Assembly: GCA_938049225.1 (NCBI GenBank)
Contig: CALICM010000005.1
Coordinates: forward strand, 1-64,000
Direction of reading: 5' to 3'
Source of the DNA: an uncultured Paracoccaceae bacterium
Lineage (GTDB): Bacteria > Pseudomonadota > Alphaproteobacteria > Rhodobacterales > Rhodobacteraceae
Length of the DNA stretch: 64,000 nucleotides
Both the position numbers and the translations under genes were made by a program. A model generated the notes under the pieces. The model had not been told where the DNA came from. It saw only the letters and a list, made by a program, of their open reading frames with translations, and searched no databases. Positions 9,499 through 18,377 of the stretch are shown one piece after another (position 1 is the first letter of the stretch; each line of letters opens with the position of its first letter).

Positions 9499-9969
9499 GT
9501 GCGATCCGCCCCCTTTGCCCTGTTCTTGGCAGCGGCCCTGTCGTTTTCAGCAACGGCCCAAACCACCGATCCCGACGCCCCCGAGGATCCAAACGCCACA
9601 CCACAAGCTGAGGGGACCGAGGCCGCAGCAGCTGAAGAACCAGCGTTCAACGGGCGCGCCACCGGGCGCTTTATTGCGGCGGATATCAATGTGCCGGTCG
9701 TGTGCACGGGCATGAACACCGGCACGCTGACGGCGCAAAGCGACCCGGGCGACACCCCCTCCGAGGACACCAATGGCGATGGGACAGTGGTCAACATCAC
9801 GGCAGCCACCTCGGGGCAGATCAGCATGAACATGCTTGCCGGGGACATTTCGCTGGATTTCTCCGACACCGTGGCCAAGGTCGAGGGCAATGTGATCCGC
9901 TACGCGATCACCGCCTCGATCACCGGTGGCGTGGACGAGCGGATCGATCTGACGATCAACTGTAATTAA
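9499..9969 (+). CDS. Secreted hypothetical protein
   Basis: The 156-residue product has a signal peptide (about residues 1-20, cleavage near SATAQ), then a low-complexity acidic Asp/Pro/Glu/Ala stretch, then a domain of about 100 residues that looks beta-rich (IAADINVPVVCTGMNTGTL...IDLTINCN). The two cysteines in this domain could form a disulfide. The start is GTG 9499, with GGAGG seven bases upstream. I do not recognise the family. It is convergent with the ABC-2 permease and overlaps its stop by four bases. Confidence 0.75.
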   Translation: MRSAPFALFLAAALSFSATAQTTDPDAPEDPNATPQAEGTEAAAAEEPAFNGRATGRFIAADINVPVVCTGMNTGTLTAQSDPGDTPSEDTNGDGTVVNITAATSGQISMNMLAGDISLDFSDTVAKVEGNVIRYAITASITGGVDERIDLTINCN

Positions 9970-10778
9970 GCTTTCAGTCTGTACCCGGTCCGAAACCACC
10001 ACCACGCCAGCGTGCCCAATGCCGCATCGGCCAACAGAATGATCCCCAGCCCCAGAAATGGGGCGGCATCCGATGTCCCCAAAACAGCATAGCGCATCCC
10101 GTCGATCACATAGAAAAACGGGTTGGCAGCACTGATGGCCTGCATCCAGCCGGGCAAGACGGTGATGGAATAAAACGTACCAGAAAGGAAGCTGAGGGGC
10201 GTGACGACAAAATTCGTGATCATCGACATCTGATCGAATTTCTGCGCCAGGATCGCCGCCAAAATCCCCAGCAGCGCCATCATCGTCCCGCCCGCCAGGA
10301 CAAAATACAGCGCGAGCAACGGATGCGCCACTCCTAACCCGATCACCGGAAAGATCACCGCAGCCACGGCCAACGCGACGATCACACCGCGGATCACTCC
10401 GCCCACAGTATAGCCCACCGTCAGTTCCAACGCGCTGAGTGGCGGCATCAACGTATCAACGATATTGCCTTGGATCTTGGCCGCCAAGATGGAGGACGAG
10501 GTATTCGCGAAGGCGTTCTGGATCACCGTCATCATCAAGATCCCAGGTGCCAGGAAGGCGATAAAGTCGCCCGAGGCCGCCTCGCCCCGCCGGGCCGCCA
10601 ATGCCAGCGAGAAAACCACCATGAACAGGGCCGCCGTGGCCACCGGCGCCAATAGGGTCTGTGTCCAAACGTTCGAGAAACGGCGCACCTCGCGCCCGAT
10701 CAATGTCTGTAGCCCCAGCGTGTTAAAACGCCCAAACCGTCGTTCGCCCATCGCCGGTGGGGCCGTCTTGCGCGCCAT
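9966..10778 (-). CDS. ABC-2 type transporter permease
   Basis: The 270-residue integral membrane protein has about six membrane segments and the ABC-2 signature region (FLSGTFYSITVLPGWMQAISAANPFFYVIDGMRYAVLG). It resembles the permeases of the NodJ/YadH group. The ORF track extends it to 11624, which would run through gcrA. The true start is ATG 10778 (MARKTAPPAMGERRFG), after which the membrane topology begins properly. No ATP-binding subunit lies next to it, so its partner must be encoded elsewhere. The substrate is unknown. Confidence 0.88.
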   Translation of the reverse strand: MARKTAPPAMGERRFGRFNTLGLQTLIGREVRRFSNVWTQTLLAPVATAALFMVVFSLALAARRGEAASGDFIAFLAPGILMMTVIQNAFANTSSSILAAKIQGNIVDTLMPPLSALELTVGYTVGGVIRGVIVALAVAAVIFPVIGLGVAHPLLALYFVLAGGTMMALLGILAAILAQKFDQMSMITNFVVTPLSFLSGTFYSITVLPGWMQAISAANPFFYVIDGMRYAVLGTSDAAPFLGLGIILLADAALGTLAWWWFRTGYRLKA

Positions 10779-10931
10779 ATCGATCCCCGTCCTTGCCCCT
10801 GACGGGCGGTTATCTTGCTTGCCTGCCTTGTATCGCGCGCCAGCGGGGTTACAATAGGGACAACCCTGGCGGGCCCGGCAAATTCCTTTGTCAACCGCCG
10901 TATTCGCAAATCCAGGCCCGGAGTTGACCTT

Positions 10932-11513
10932 ATGTCGTGGACCGACGAGCGCGTTGAGACGCTGAAAACCATGTGGACCGAGGGCAAGTCGGCCTCGCAG
11001 ATCGCCAAGGAACTGGGCGGGGTCACCCGCAATGCCGTGATCGGTAAAGTACATCGCCTTGGCCTGTCGAACCGCGCACAGCCCGCGAAAACCGGTTCTG
11101 CCGATGAACCGGCCGCGAAGCCGACCGAGGCCGCCAAACCGAAACCGGCCGCTGCCAAGGCGCCCGATCCCGCGCCACAGCCCAAACCGGCCGAAACCCC
11201 CGTGGTGCGCGAGGTGGCCCATCGCCCCAAACCCATCGTGCCCGCGGGCCAGCCGCTGCCGCCCCAGCCCAGCCAGTCCGAGATAACCGAAGAACAGCGC
11301 GCAAACTTGGCGGCGCTCGAGAAGAAGGCCCGCAAACTCACCTTGCTGCAGTTGACCGAACGGACCTGCAAATGGCCTATCGGCGACCCCGCCACCGAGG
11401 AATTTTGGTTCTGCGGCCACCCTACACAGCCTGGCAAACCCTATTGCGAAACCCACGTCAGCGTGGCGCTGCAACCGATGAGCAGCCGCCGGGACCGTCG
11501 CGCCAGCCGCTAA
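10932..11513 (+). CDS. gcrA: GcrA cell cycle regulator
   Basis: GcrA is an alphaproteobacterial sigma70-associated activator that in Caulobacter works at promoters carrying methylated GANTC sites. The N-terminus MSWTDERVETLKTMWTEGKSASQIAKELGGVTRNAVIGKVHRLGL is the conserved DNA-binding domain. A Pro/Ala/Lys-rich linker follows (about residues 50-115), then the Cys/His C-terminal region TCKWPIGDP...FWFCGHPTQPGKPYCETH that binds RNA polymerase. The start is ATG 10932, 39 codons inside the ORF-track start. It is divergent from the permease. A cysteine hydrolase starts one base after its stop. Confidence 0.93.
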   Translation: MSWTDERVETLKTMWTEGKSASQIAKELGGVTRNAVIGKVHRLGLSNRAQPAKTGSADEPAAKPTEAAKPKPAAAKAPDPAPQPKPAETPVVREVAHRPKPIVPAGQPLPPQPSQSEITEEQRANLAALEKKARKLTLLQLTERTCKWPIGDPATEEFWFCGHPTQPGKPYCETHVSVALQPMSSRRDRRASR

Positions 11514-11514
11514 G

Positions 11515-12153
11515 ATGAAGACCCGCCGCCAGCCCCCCCGGGCCCTGATCGAGGGGCGCGCGGCGTTGATCGTTATCGACATCCAAGCCAGCACTTTTCG
11601 TGACGACAGCCCAGACCGGGCCATCGCGAATATGCCCGGCTACCGCGCGCGCATGCTGAAAGCGCGACAGGTGATCGATGCGGCCCATACGCACCAGATC
11701 CCCGTTATCTTCATTCAAGAGATTCACCGCTCTGATCTGGTCGATTTTGGGCGCGAATTGGATGGGGACGAGGATATCCACTGCCTGGACAACGATCCCA
11801 ACACCGATATCGCCGCAGCTGAAATGGGGTATCTGCCGACGGACTACCTGGTCCCAAAACGCCGATACTCGGCATTTTTCGGCACCGATCTCGAGATCCT
11901 TTTGCGCGGCCTCAAGGTCCAAACGCTGCTGCTATGTGGTGGCTTGACGGATGTCTGCGTGCATTACACCTTTGTCGACGGCCACCAATCCGACTACTTC
12001 TGCCGGGTGATCGAAGACTGCGTCGCGGGATCAACCCTTGAGGCGCACGAGGCCGCCTTGCGCGCGATGGAATATCTGCAGACCGGCGCGCGGCGCCCTT
12101 TGGCCGAGGTGCTGGACGCAATGGCCGCGAGAGGTCGGGAAACCCCTCGGTAG
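11515..12153 (+). CDS. Isochorismatase-like cysteine hydrolase
   Basis: The 212-residue protein has the three catalytic elements of the isochorismatase/nicotinamidase superfamily: Asp in ALIVIDIQ (about residue 22), Lys in LVPKRRYSAFFGTDLE (about 113) and Cys in CGGLTDVCVHYT (about 146). Members hydrolyse small amides or ethers; the substrate cannot be assigned. It starts one base after the gcrA stop and probably shares its transcript. Confidence 0.87.
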   Translation: MKTRRQPPRALIEGRAALIVIDIQASTFRDDSPDRAIANMPGYRARMLKARQVIDAAHTHQIPVIFIQEIHRSDLVDFGRELDGDEDIHCLDNDPNTDIAAAEMGYLPTDYLVPKRRYSAFFGTDLEILLRGLKVQTLLLCGGLTDVCVHYTFVDGHQSDYFCRVIEDCVAGSTLEAHEAALRAMEYLQTGARRPLAEVLDAMAARGRETPR

Positions 12154-12205
12154 CGGCCCGCATAGGGAACTGGTAAACCGCCCCGCGACCCCTTAAGTGT
12201 CTTCT

Positions 12206-13645
12206 ATGCCCCAGATCGCCTTTGACAACAGCTTCGCAGCACTCCCCGACCGTTTCTATGCGCGGTTGAATCCAACGCCTGTGGCAGCACCTCAACTGAT
12301 TAGGGTGAACCACAGCTTGGCCAGTTATCTGGGCCTTGACCCGGACAAGTTGGAAAGCACAGACGGTCTTGCGATGCTCGCCGGCAACACCGTACCTGCT
12401 GGTGCCGCGCCCCTCGCCATGGCTTACGCGGGCCATCAATTTGGCGGGTGGAGCCCGCAGTTGGGCGACGGGCGTGCGCATTTGTTGGGTGAGTTGATCG
12501 CACCAGACGGCAAGCGCTTCGACTTGCAGCTCAAGGGCTCGGGGCCGACACCGTTTTCGCGGATGGGCGATGGTCGCGCGGCCCTGGGTCCAGTGCTGCG
12601 CGAATACATCGTTTCGGAAGCCATGGCGGCCTTGGGCGTGCCCACCACACGCGCGCTGGCGGCTGTAACGACGGGCGAGCAGGTCCTGCGCGAACAGGGG
12701 CCCTTGCCCGGTGCCGTTCTGACCCGCGTGGCCGCGAGCCATATCCGTGTCGGCACGTTTCAATACCATATCGCCCGCGAAGATATCGACGCACTGCGCC
12801 TGCTGGCCGATCATGTCATCGCGCGGCACTATCCCCAAATCACGGGCGAGGCGTGCTATCTGGATCTGCTCAACGCCGTGATCGCGGCGCAAGCCCAACT
12901 GATCGCGCGTTGGATGGGCCTGGGCTTCATCCATGGGGTCATGAATACTGACAATATGGCGATCGGGGGCGAGACCATCGACTATGGCCCCTGCGCCTTT
13001 ATGGACACTTATCACCCCGATACGGTCTTCAGCTCGATCGATCAGCAAGGCCGCTACGCCTATCGCAATCAACCTGTGTTGGCGCAATGGAACTTGGCCC
13101 AATTGGCCTCAAGCTTGCTGCCGCTGATCAACGCGGACCGTGAAGCGGCCATCGCCGATGCCCAGGCCGCCATCGATGCCTTCCCCGCGCTCTATCAAAC
13201 CGCCTGGCTGATCGAGTTTGGCCGCAAGCTGGGGCTGAACGAGCCGGTTCCGGCGGATGTGGACCTGATCAACGGGCTGCTAGATGCGATGGCCCAAAGC
13301 GAAGCCGATTTCACCCAGACCTTCCGCGCCTTGGTCGAAGATGATGCGGATACATCCCTTGCCCCCATGATCCAAGCGTGGCGCGGCCAGTGGCAAGACC
13401 GTTTGGCGGCGCAAGGCAGCCCGTTGGACGCAGTCCAGCCAGGCCTGCGCGCCGCCAATCCCGCGATCATTCCCCGCAATCATCAGGTCGAAGCCGCGAT
13501 CCAGGCGGCATACACCGGTGATTTCACGCCATTCCACACCCTGGTCGAGGCACTGCGAACACCCTTCGACGCCGCACCCGATAGCCCTTATCGCGCGGCA
13601 CCCAAATCAACGGAAATAGTCCATCAAACCTTCTGCGGGACTTGA
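12206..13645 (+). CDS. selO: SelO-family protein adenylyltransferase (YdiU/UPF0061)
   Basis: SelO is a pseudokinase-fold enzyme that transfers AMP to Ser/Thr/Tyr of proteins in redox defence. The 479-residue length is typical. Characteristic segments are [56 protein letters not shown] and the metal-binding [25 protein letters not shown]. The C-terminus ends in FCGT, a Cys near the position of the terminal selenocysteine of some eukaryotic homologs. I use ATG 12206; the ORF-track start is a GTG nine bases upstream. It is the last plus-strand gene before the convergent mgtE. Confidence 0.92.
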   Translation: MPQIAFDNSFAALPDRFYARLNPTPVAAPQLIRVNHSLASYLGLDPDKLESTDGLAMLAGNTVPAGAAPLAMAYAGHQFGGWSPQLGDGRAHLLGELIAPDGKRFDLQLKGSGPTPFSRMGDGRAALGPVLREYIVSEAMAALGVPTTRALAAVTTGEQVLREQGPLPGAVLTRVAASHIRVGTFQYHIAREDIDALRLLADHVIARHYPQITGEACYLDLLNAVIAAQAQLIARWMGLGFIHGVMNTDNMAIGGETIDYGPCAFMDTYHPDTVFSSIDQQGRYAYRNQPVLAQWNLAQLASSLLPLINADREAAIADAQAAIDAFPALYQTAWLIEFGRKLGLNEPVPADVDLINGLLDAMAQSEADFTQTFRALVEDDADTSLAPMIQAWRGQWQDRLAAQGSPLDAVQPGLRAANPAIIPRNHQVEAAIQAAYTGDFTPFHTLVEALRTPFDAAPDSPYRAAPKSTEIVHQTFCGT

Positions 13646-14023
13646 CCCAATCGGACGAATGAGATGCCCGGGGCGTGTTTACGGTATCCGTCGCGCAGGC
13701 GCCGTGTAGCGGCAGGACCTCAGCCTTCCCAGACCTGATACTTTCATAAAGATATCGCGGTCAGATCAGACGCGTTCTGATCGGCCGCTTCGCGCGGGCA
13801 ACGCCAGCCCGGTTCTCGAGATCCTATAGCGCTTCGCCTTAAACTTGAATCACCTAACGCTGCCTGAAATCATAGATTTCAACGCGTTAGGTGATGAGAA
13901 ATGTCTCAAGGTAAAGTCGAAACGCTTTAATCACGCCCGCCGCCCAGAAAGCACATTCTACGCTCAGATGTAAGGACTGGGGCCGCGACTACACTGCCGC
14001 AAGCGGAGCGTCCGGACCATATC
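13646..14023. other. Gap between selO and mgtE carrying a palindromic element
   Basis: No gene is visible. The gap contains copy 1 of the 101-bp palindromic element (13827-13927). The remaining ~180 bases on the selO side and ~95 on the mgtE side show no recognisable feature. Confidence 0.5.
13827..13927 (+). repeat. 101-bp palindromic TA-flanked element, copy 1
   Basis: The element has ~21-bp terminal inverted repeats (AGCGCTTCGCCTTAAACTTGA against the complement of TCAAGGTAAAGTCGAAACGCT), an inner perfect 11-bp inverted repeat TCACCTAACGC/GCGTTAGGTGA, and a central GAAATC-AT-AGATTTC. It is bounded by TA on both sides (13825-13826 and 13928-13929). It is nearly identical to the copies at 38660 and 39029. 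It contains no coding capacity for a transposase, so it would move, if at all, with help in trans. Confidence 0.85.
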
Positions 14024-15409
14024 TTACAATAGCACCAGCCCTGCCAAGCCCAGAAAGACGAAAAACCCAACGATATCCGTAACCGTGGTGACAAATGTCC
14101 CGGACGCCAGCGCCGGATCTGCACCGGCTTTTTCAAGTGCCATGGGGATCAGGATCCCGGCCAATCCGGCCACCACCATATTGACAACCATAGCCACTGC
14201 CAAAACGGCGCCTAGTGCGCCCGAGCCGAACCAAACTATTCCTACCACAGAGATAATCACGGCAAAGGCCAGACCATTGCCCAGACCCACCAGCACCTCG
14301 CGCCGGATCACCCGCCAGGCGTTCGCGCGGGTGATATCGCGCGTCGCCAGCGCCCGCACCGCCACCGTCAAGGTCTGCGTCGCGGCATTCCCGCCCATCG
14401 AGGCAATGATCGGCATCAGCACCGCCAAAGCCACAATCGCCTCGATCGTCGCCTCGAACACCGCAATCACCAAGCTGGCCAAGATCGCCGTTGCCAGGTT
14501 GACCGCCAACCAAGGAAACCGCGCCCGCGCCGTGGTCCAGACCGTGTCGCTGAGTTCCTCGTCCCCCAGACCAGCCAGGCGCTTCATGTCCTCCTCGGCC
14601 TCGTCCTCGAGCACCTCCATCGCGTCATCGATGGTGATCACCCCGACCAAGCGCTCGTCGACATCCACCACAGGCGCGCTGACCATGTGATATTGGTTAA
14701 ACGCATAGGCGACATCAGCCGCAGACTGGCCGACAGGGATAAGCCTGGGCGCGGTATCGGCTAACTCCAACAACGGCACTTCGCGGCGGTGGGACATGAT
14801 CCGCCCCAGGGGCACGGTGCCCGCCACATGCATCCGCGCATCGGCCAGGATCACCTTGTAAAACGTGTCCGGCAGATCGTCATGCGTGCGCATATAATCG
14901 ATAGCCTCGCCCACCGACCAATGCGGTGGACAGATCACCATCTCGCGGCTCATCAAGCGCCCGGCGGTATCGTCGTCATATTGCAGGCTGGCCTCGACCG
15001 CGATGCGATCCACATCGTCCAGCGCATCCAAGAATTGGGCCTGCTGGGAAGCCTCCATATCCTCTGCCAGATAGACCAGGTCGTCCGTTTCCAGCTCCTG
15101 TACAGCACTGGCCAGCGTGTCCTGATCCAGGATTTCCAAAACCTCGTCCCGGACGCCTTCTTCAAGCTCGGACAGAACCGCGCCGTCGAACTTATCGCCC
15201 CAAACATGGATCAGCTTTTGCCGATCCTGTGGGCTGATCTGTTCCAGCAAATCCGCCAGGTCGGCCTCGTGCAGCGGGGCCAGCAGCTCGACCAAACGCG
15301 ACTGCGCCTGAACGTCGACCGCCGCCAGGATCGCATCCACAACGGCCGCGTTCAGCGCATATGCGTCCTCGGTCGGTGCCTCAGGATCAACGGTCGTGTT
15401 ATCAGACAT
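14024..15409 (-). CDS. mgtE: Magnesium transporter MgtE
   Basis: The 461-residue protein has the MgtE order: an N-terminal helical superhelix (ALLAPLHEADLADLLEQISPQDRQKL), two CBS domains (about residues 130-260, MSREMVICPPHWSVGEAIDYMR and MVSAPVVDVDERLVGVITIDDAMEVLEDE), and a five-helix membrane domain with the pore motif PIIASMGGNAATQTL and a final FLGLAGLVLL. The cytoplasmic domains sense Mg2+ and close the channel. The start is ATG 15409 (MSDNTTV), 13 codons inside the ORF-track start. It is divergent from guaD. Confidence 0.94.
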   Translation of the reverse strand: MSDNTTVDPEAPTEDAYALNAAVVDAILAAVDVQAQSRLVELLAPLHEADLADLLEQISPQDRQKLIHVWGDKFDGAVLSELEEGVRDEVLEILDQDTLASAVQELETDDLVYLAEDMEASQQAQFLDALDDVDRIAVEASLQYDDDTAGRLMSREMVICPPHWSVGEAIDYMRTHDDLPDTFYKVILADARMHVAGTVPLGRIMSHRREVPLLELADTAPRLIPVGQSAADVAYAFNQYHMVSAPVVDVDERLVGVITIDDAMEVLEDEAEEDMKRLAGLGDEELSDTVWTTARARFPWLAVNLATAILASLVIAVFEATIEAIVALAVLMPIIASMGGNAATQTLTVAVRALATRDITRANAWRVIRREVLVGLGNGLAFAVIISVVGIVWFGSGALGAVLAVAMVVNMVVAGLAGILIPMALEKAGADPALASGTFVTTVTDIVGFFVFLGLAGLVLL

Positions 15410-15498
15410 GCCCCACCCCACGGGATCCCAGATCAAAAGGCATGGCACACCGCGCAGGCCCTGTTATACCCGCACAGGGATAACGCTTGGGGGCCCAC

Positions 15499-16785
15499 AT
15501 GCAACCGACACTTCACCTTGGCCAGATCCTGGAATTCCCCGCCAATCCGTTTCACGAAGGCATCGAAAGCGTGCGCCATACCCGGCAGGGCGCCGTGTTG
15601 GTTGATCAAGGCCGGATCGCCGACGTCGGCACGGCCGAGGCCCTGCGCATGGCCCACCCCACCGCCGCTATCGAAGATCATGGCGATCATCTGATCTTGC
15701 CCGGATTTGTCGACGCACACGCGCACTACAGCCAGACGGCAATCATCGCCAGTTGGGGCAAACGCCTGATCGACTGGCTGAACACCTATACTTTCCCTGA
15801 AGAGGCAGGCTTTGCGGACCCCGTCTATGCGACCCAAATCGCCAAGCGGTATCTGGACCTGAACCTGGCAAATGGGATCACCACCGCCAGCGCCTATTGT
15901 ACCATCCATCCCGCGTCGGTCGATGCACTCATGGCCGAGGCGCAAACGCGCGGGATGTCGATGCTTGCCGGCAAGGTGATGATGGATCGCAACGCGCCCC
16001 AGGATCTGCGCGACACGGTTCAATCCAGCTATGACGACAGCGCCGCCCTGATCGCCCGATGGCACGGGAAGGACCGGTTGCGTTATGCGATCACGCCGCG
16101 CTTTGCCCCGACATCGACACCGGAACAGCTTGAGGCTGCGGGCGCGCTATGGGCGGCCCATCCAAGCTGTGCGATGCAAACGCATCTGAGCGAGCAGCAC
16201 GAGGAAATCGCTTGGGTCGGCGACCTTTTCCCTCAGGCACGGGACTACCTGGATGTCTATGAAACCCATGGTTTGACGGGCCCCGGTGCGGTCATGGGGC
16301 ACGCGATCCATCTGTTCGACCGCGAGTGGGCCGCACTGGCCGAGACTGGCACCGGGATCGCGCATTGTCCCACTTCGAACACTTTTATCGGTTCGGGGTT
16401 ATTCGACATGGATCGCGCGCAACGGATGCGCATCCCGACGGGCCTTGCGACGGACGTCGGCGGCGGGTCCAGCTTTTCGATGCTACGCACCATGGCCGCC
16501 GCCTATGAGGTCGCCCAGCTCAACGGCCGCGCGCTTCACCCGGCCGAGTTGCTGTGGCTGGCCACATGCGGCAGCGCCGATTTGCTGCGACTGGGCGACC
16601 AAATCGGGCGGCTTGCGGTTGGGCGTGTGGCGGATTTGGTCGTTCTAGATCTTGCCTCGACCCCCGTGATCGCACAGCGCCACGCGCGTGCAGGTGATAT
16701 CTGGGAGGCGCTGTTCCCAACCATCATGCTGGGCGATGACCGCGCCATCGCCCAGGTGTTTATTGCCGGTCAGCCCATGGGCTGA
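15499..16785 (+). CDS. guaD: Guanine deaminase
   Basis: A zinc amidohydrolase that converts guanine to xanthine in purine salvage. Motifs: the metal-binding DAHAHYSQTAI (about residue 74), THLSEQHEEI (about 230), GHAIHLFD, the pocket CPTSNTFIGSG and the metal Asp in GLATDVGGGSSFSML. The 428-residue length fits the family. ATG 15499 is preceded by TTGGGGG; the ORF-track start is a TTG four codons earlier. No other purine catabolic gene is adjacent. Confidence 0.92.
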   Translation: MQPTLHLGQILEFPANPFHEGIESVRHTRQGAVLVDQGRIADVGTAEALRMAHPTAAIEDHGDHLILPGFVDAHAHYSQTAIIASWGKRLIDWLNTYTFPEEAGFADPVYATQIAKRYLDLNLANGITTASAYCTIHPASVDALMAEAQTRGMSMLAGKVMMDRNAPQDLRDTVQSSYDDSAALIARWHGKDRLRYAITPRFAPTSTPEQLEAAGALWAAHPSCAMQTHLSEQHEEIAWVGDLFPQARDYLDVYETHGLTGPGAVMGHAIHLFDREWAALAETGTGIAHCPTSNTFIGSGLFDMDRAQRMRIPTGLATDVGGGSSFSMLRTMAAAYEVAQLNGRALHPAELLWLATCGSADLLRLGDQIGRLAVGRVADLVVLDLASTPVIAQRHARAGDIWEALFPTIMLGDDRAIAQVFIAGQPMG

Positions 16786-16801
16786 CCGTTGTGGTACCAG
16801 C

Positions 16802-17713
16802 TTAGTGCTGGGCCTGGATGAACGTGCCGTTCTGCAAATCCTGCATGGCCTGCATAAGTTCAGCCCGTGTGTTCATCACAATCGGTCCATGCCACGCGAC
16901 CGGCTCTTCAATCGGGCGGCCCGTGACCAATAGGAACCGCATCCCTTCGGGTCCGGCCTGCACCGTGATCTCGTCGCCCGTATCAAACCGCACCAAGGTT
17001 CGATTTCCGGTCATATCACGGATATTCAACTCCTCGCCCGCGAATTCCTTCTCGACCCGCACACCCTGCGGGGCCGAGGCATCGCGAAAGCTGCCCGCAC
17101 CAGCGAAGACATAGGCAAAGGCATTTGCATATGTATCCACCGGCAGGCTTCGGCGGGTGTTGGGCGGCACGGACACGTCCAGCACCATAGGCTCGGCGGC
17201 CACGCCATCCACCGGGCCGGTTTGGCCCCAAAAAGCGCCGGTGATCACTTTCACGCGGGTGCCGTCATCCTCGGTCACCTGGGGGATATCGCTGCTTTGG
17301 ATGTCTTGATACCTGGGCGCCGTCATCTTCAACGCCGAAGGCAAGTTCGCCCACAACTGAAACCCATGCATCTGCCCCGCGGCGTTCCCGCGTGGCATTT
17401 CTTGGTGCATGATCCCGGCCCCGGCGGTCATCCACTGCACCGAACCAGGCCCCAACAGACCGTGATTGCCCAGGCTGTCGCCGTGCTCGACCTCACCCTC
17501 AAGCACATAGGTGATCGTCTCGATCCCGCGATGCGGGTGCCAAGGGAACCCTTTGGCGTAGAGCGCGGGATCATCGTTGCGAAAGTCATCCAGCAACAGG
17601 AACGGATCGCTTTCGGCGGGATCGCCGAAGCCGAACACGCGGTGCAGATGGACCCCGGCCCCCTCCATCGTGGGTTGGGCCTGGCTGGTGGATTTAATGG
17701 GACGGAATGACAT
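16802..17713 (-). CDS. Pirin family protein
   Basis: A bicupin of 303 residues. The N-terminal cupin carries the iron ligands in PWHPHRGIETITYVLEGEVEHGD and GAGIMHQEMP. The C-terminal half is the pirin-C domain (GAGSFRD...RFLLVTGRPIEEPVAWHGPIVMNT). Bacterial pirins often have quercetin dioxygenase activity, but the physiological role is unsettled. It is convergent with guaD, 16 bases apart. Confidence 0.92.
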   Translation of the reverse strand: MSFRPIKSTSQAQPTMEGAGVHLHRVFGFGDPAESDPFLLLDDFRNDDPALYAKGFPWHPHRGIETITYVLEGEVEHGDSLGNHGLLGPGSVQWMTAGAGIMHQEMPRGNAAGQMHGFQLWANLPSALKMTAPRYQDIQSSDIPQVTEDDGTRVKVITGAFWGQTGPVDGVAAEPMVLDVSVPPNTRRSLPVDTYANAFAYVFAGAGSFRDASAPQGVRVEKEFAGEELNIRDMTGNRTLVRFDTGDEITVQAGPEGMRFLLVTGRPIEEPVAWHGPIVMNTRAELMQAMQDLQNGTFIQAQH

Positions 17714-17858
17714 GGTTCAATCTCCTTACGTTGACCCTGCATATGAGGGTTGCCGCGGACAGGTCAAAGCCAGCATACAACAACACAATATCCCCAAAGC
17801 GGAAACAGAGACCGGGGTCCCGCTTCCCACTGCCGTGAAACTGCCCTAGAAGCGCGCC

Positions 17859-18359
17859 ATGACCGAGCCAACCGACCCGATCGCCATCCTCAGCGTTTCG
17901 CCGATCCGCCGGCTATTCTCGACCGGCGTCCAGGCGGGATTGGGGGTGGTGCTGATCTTGACGGCCGGTCAGTTGCCCGACCCCAGCCCATTGGGTCTTG
18001 TCACCCTGCTCGCACTTGGGGGTGTCGCGCTGTGGATGGCTTGGAACATGTACCAAGCGACCGGTCGCGATGTCATCCTGACGCGCGAGGCCGTGACCGA
18101 TAGTCAGGGCGAGACGATTGCCCGGCTCGAGGATATCACATCGGTGGACAGTGGTTTTTTTGCCTTCAAACCCTCGAACGGCTTCCTGCTGAGATTGTCG
18201 TCCAAAGCCAGCCGCCGATGGGTGCCGGGCCTGTGGTGGCGCGTGGGCACCCGCGTGGGCATTGGCGGGGCGACCAATGGCAAGGCCGCCCGCGACATGG
18301 CCGATATCATTCGCCTAATTAAGGCAGACCCAAGCGCGGGTCTGCCACCTGAAAACTGA
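17859..18359 (+). CDS. Hypothetical membrane protein with PH-like tail
   Basis: The 166-residue protein has two membrane segments (about residues 22-40 and 46-64), then a soluble part that reads like a small PH-type beta fold (DVILTREAVTDSQGETIARLEDITSVDSGFFAFKPSNGFLLRLS...). A short loop RVGTRVGIGGATNGKAARDMADIIR ends it. The function is unknown. It lies alone between divergent pirin and convergent gdh. Confidence 0.7.
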   Translation: MTEPTDPIAILSVSPIRRLFSTGVQAGLGVVLILTAGQLPDPSPLGLVTLLALGGVALWMAWNMYQATGRDVILTREAVTDSQGETIARLEDITSVDSGFFAFKPSNGFLLRLSSKASRRWVPGLWWRVGTRVGIGGATNGKAARDMADIIRLIKADPSAGLPPEN

Positions 18360-18377
18360 AAGCCAGCGCCAGAGGGA

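Noticed and set aside
10779-11624. N-terminal extension of the ABC-2 permease ORF through gcrA
   Set aside because: The extension is Gly/Arg/Phe-rich with no homology-like features and lies opposite gcrA; the family-like N-terminus starts at 10778.
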